Under the pieces are notes generated by a model that was given only the letters and a program-made list of their open reading frames with translations, was not told the DNA's origin and made no database searches. From Paulownia fortunei (taxonomy: Eukaryota > Streptophyta > Magnoliopsida > Lamiales > Paulowniaceae): a DNA stretch of 64,000 nucleotides. A program made the position numbers and the translations under genes. Below, piece after piece: positions 63,084-64,000 of the stretch. The first letter of the stretch is position 1; every line of letters starts with the position of its first letter. The stretch is from NCBI GenBank assembly GCA_019321725.1, contig CM033106.1:26958118-27022117 (forward strand), read 5' to 3'.

Positions 63084-64000
63084 CTGTACAAAAAACAAAA
63101 ACACAATCAGTGTCTGTGGATAGGGAGATAATATCCAGGGACAGTGAAACTTTTATGAGAATCATGACTATGCACATATGAAACATTAGCAATGGCCTTC
63201 TAAAACTTTGCATAATAATGTCATCTCATGGAAGAAATATTATTTGGCAAATCAATGCAGCAAGAACTACTTTTCATGAGAAGCACAAAACCGCAATAAA
63301 AAAATTAAAAAAGATCCAATTAATGGCATGACAACAAAACCAAGCAAGAGTAATTACAAAGCAAATGAAAACTACTGGTGTACTCTCCACTACATAATCC
63401 TATCTGTCCAAACAAATTACTATTTCGTAAAAAACTATTTCCAAACAACTTATTAATGCCAGAAAAGAATTTGTTTTGTCTAATTTTCCTTTTCATTGGA
63501 ATTAATGTATTGTAGATGCCTCAGCTTCCTTCTGCCGAAAGACAAAAAGAGTGCAAAACATATTTTAACAAGGGGCCAGAGAAAAAGAGAAAATTGATCC
63601 AATATAGTAAAGAGTCAAAAAATGCATGCACACTTCAAGCAATATAACTAACTGATAAGTGAAGATGAAAGTATGTGAAAATATCCTGTTGTCAAGACAT
63701 AGGACTTGTCTGGAAATATTTTGGAAATGTAGGACTTAGTGGTCCAGTAATTTCTGCTCATACTGTCATCTGTGAAGAAAGTAAGTAAAATCTTACTTGA
63801 ACAAACATCACACAACAAGAAGATTGGACTTCTATTATCAAAAAGGAAAAATGAAATCATTTACGAGTCCAAGATCTGCATCATAGATTGTTATTAAGAC
63901 CTTTGTGGAGAGAAGCAGACACTGTTTCCAATTAATTTTCCCATTCCACTCTCATGCCCCAACCAACATTCAGCACCTTATGCCTGAGGTTTACTTTTTC
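63084..64000. other. PSD intron running off the window
   Basis: Upstream of the 25-base C2 exon. I looked on the minus strand for the expected preceding C2 exon (a KWxACVSxGEQ-like pattern) and did not find it, so the next exon probably lies past 64000. Confidence 0.45.

Noticed and set aside
63648..63860. Minus-strand 70-codon frame as the missing upstream PSD exon
   Set aside because: It shows none of the expected C2 residues and has no suitable splice context leading into the exon at 63083.

Overview
This window looks like nuclear DNA of a eudicot plant. It holds long AT-rich intergenic stretches, genes split by GT-AG introns, many simple repeats, and plant-type hAT and Mutator-like transposons. 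All seven host genes belong to plant families. I cannot name the species from the sequence.

Layout from left to right: a complete serine decarboxylase gene on the minus strand (2137-4955, five coding exons); a transposon-rich gap with a short inverted-terminal element (6938-8028) and a Mutator-like element with a 9-bp target duplication (8151-11284); a single-exon vacuolar iron transporter-like gene (12243-12875, plus); a 5.6-kb AT-rich tandem array built from two alternating monomer lengths (15056-20660); an RZ-1 type RNA-binding protein gene (24694-26068, minus) head-to-head with a TRM11 tRNA methyltransferase gene (28665-33070, plus, six exons); a class III peroxidase (34517-36253, plus, four exons); an ANTH-domain clathrin assembly protein (38128-40049, plus, two exons); a degenerate hAT transposon (40609-43657); and most of a calcium-binding phosphatidylserine decarboxylase gene (minus, from beyond 63083 to 44120, 19 exons seen, 5' end outside the window).

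The genes are independent housekeeping or stress functions (one-carbon/ethanolamine supply, metal transport, RNA processing, tRNA modification, cell-wall redox, endocytosis, phospholipid synthesis). One metabolic link exists: serine decarboxylase makes ethanolamine and PS decarboxylase makes phosphatidylethanolamine, two routes to the same lipid. They are about 40 kb apart, so I read this as coincidence. From memory, two neighbour pairs recall Arabidopsis order: RZ-1A/TRM11 (At3g26420/At3g26410) and peroxidase 43/PSD3 (At4g25980/At4g25970).

Exon boundaries were placed by hand from splice sites, reading frame and remembered family sequence. The most unusual structure is the two-length tandem array. 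I found no convincing evidence for a wholly new biological system.
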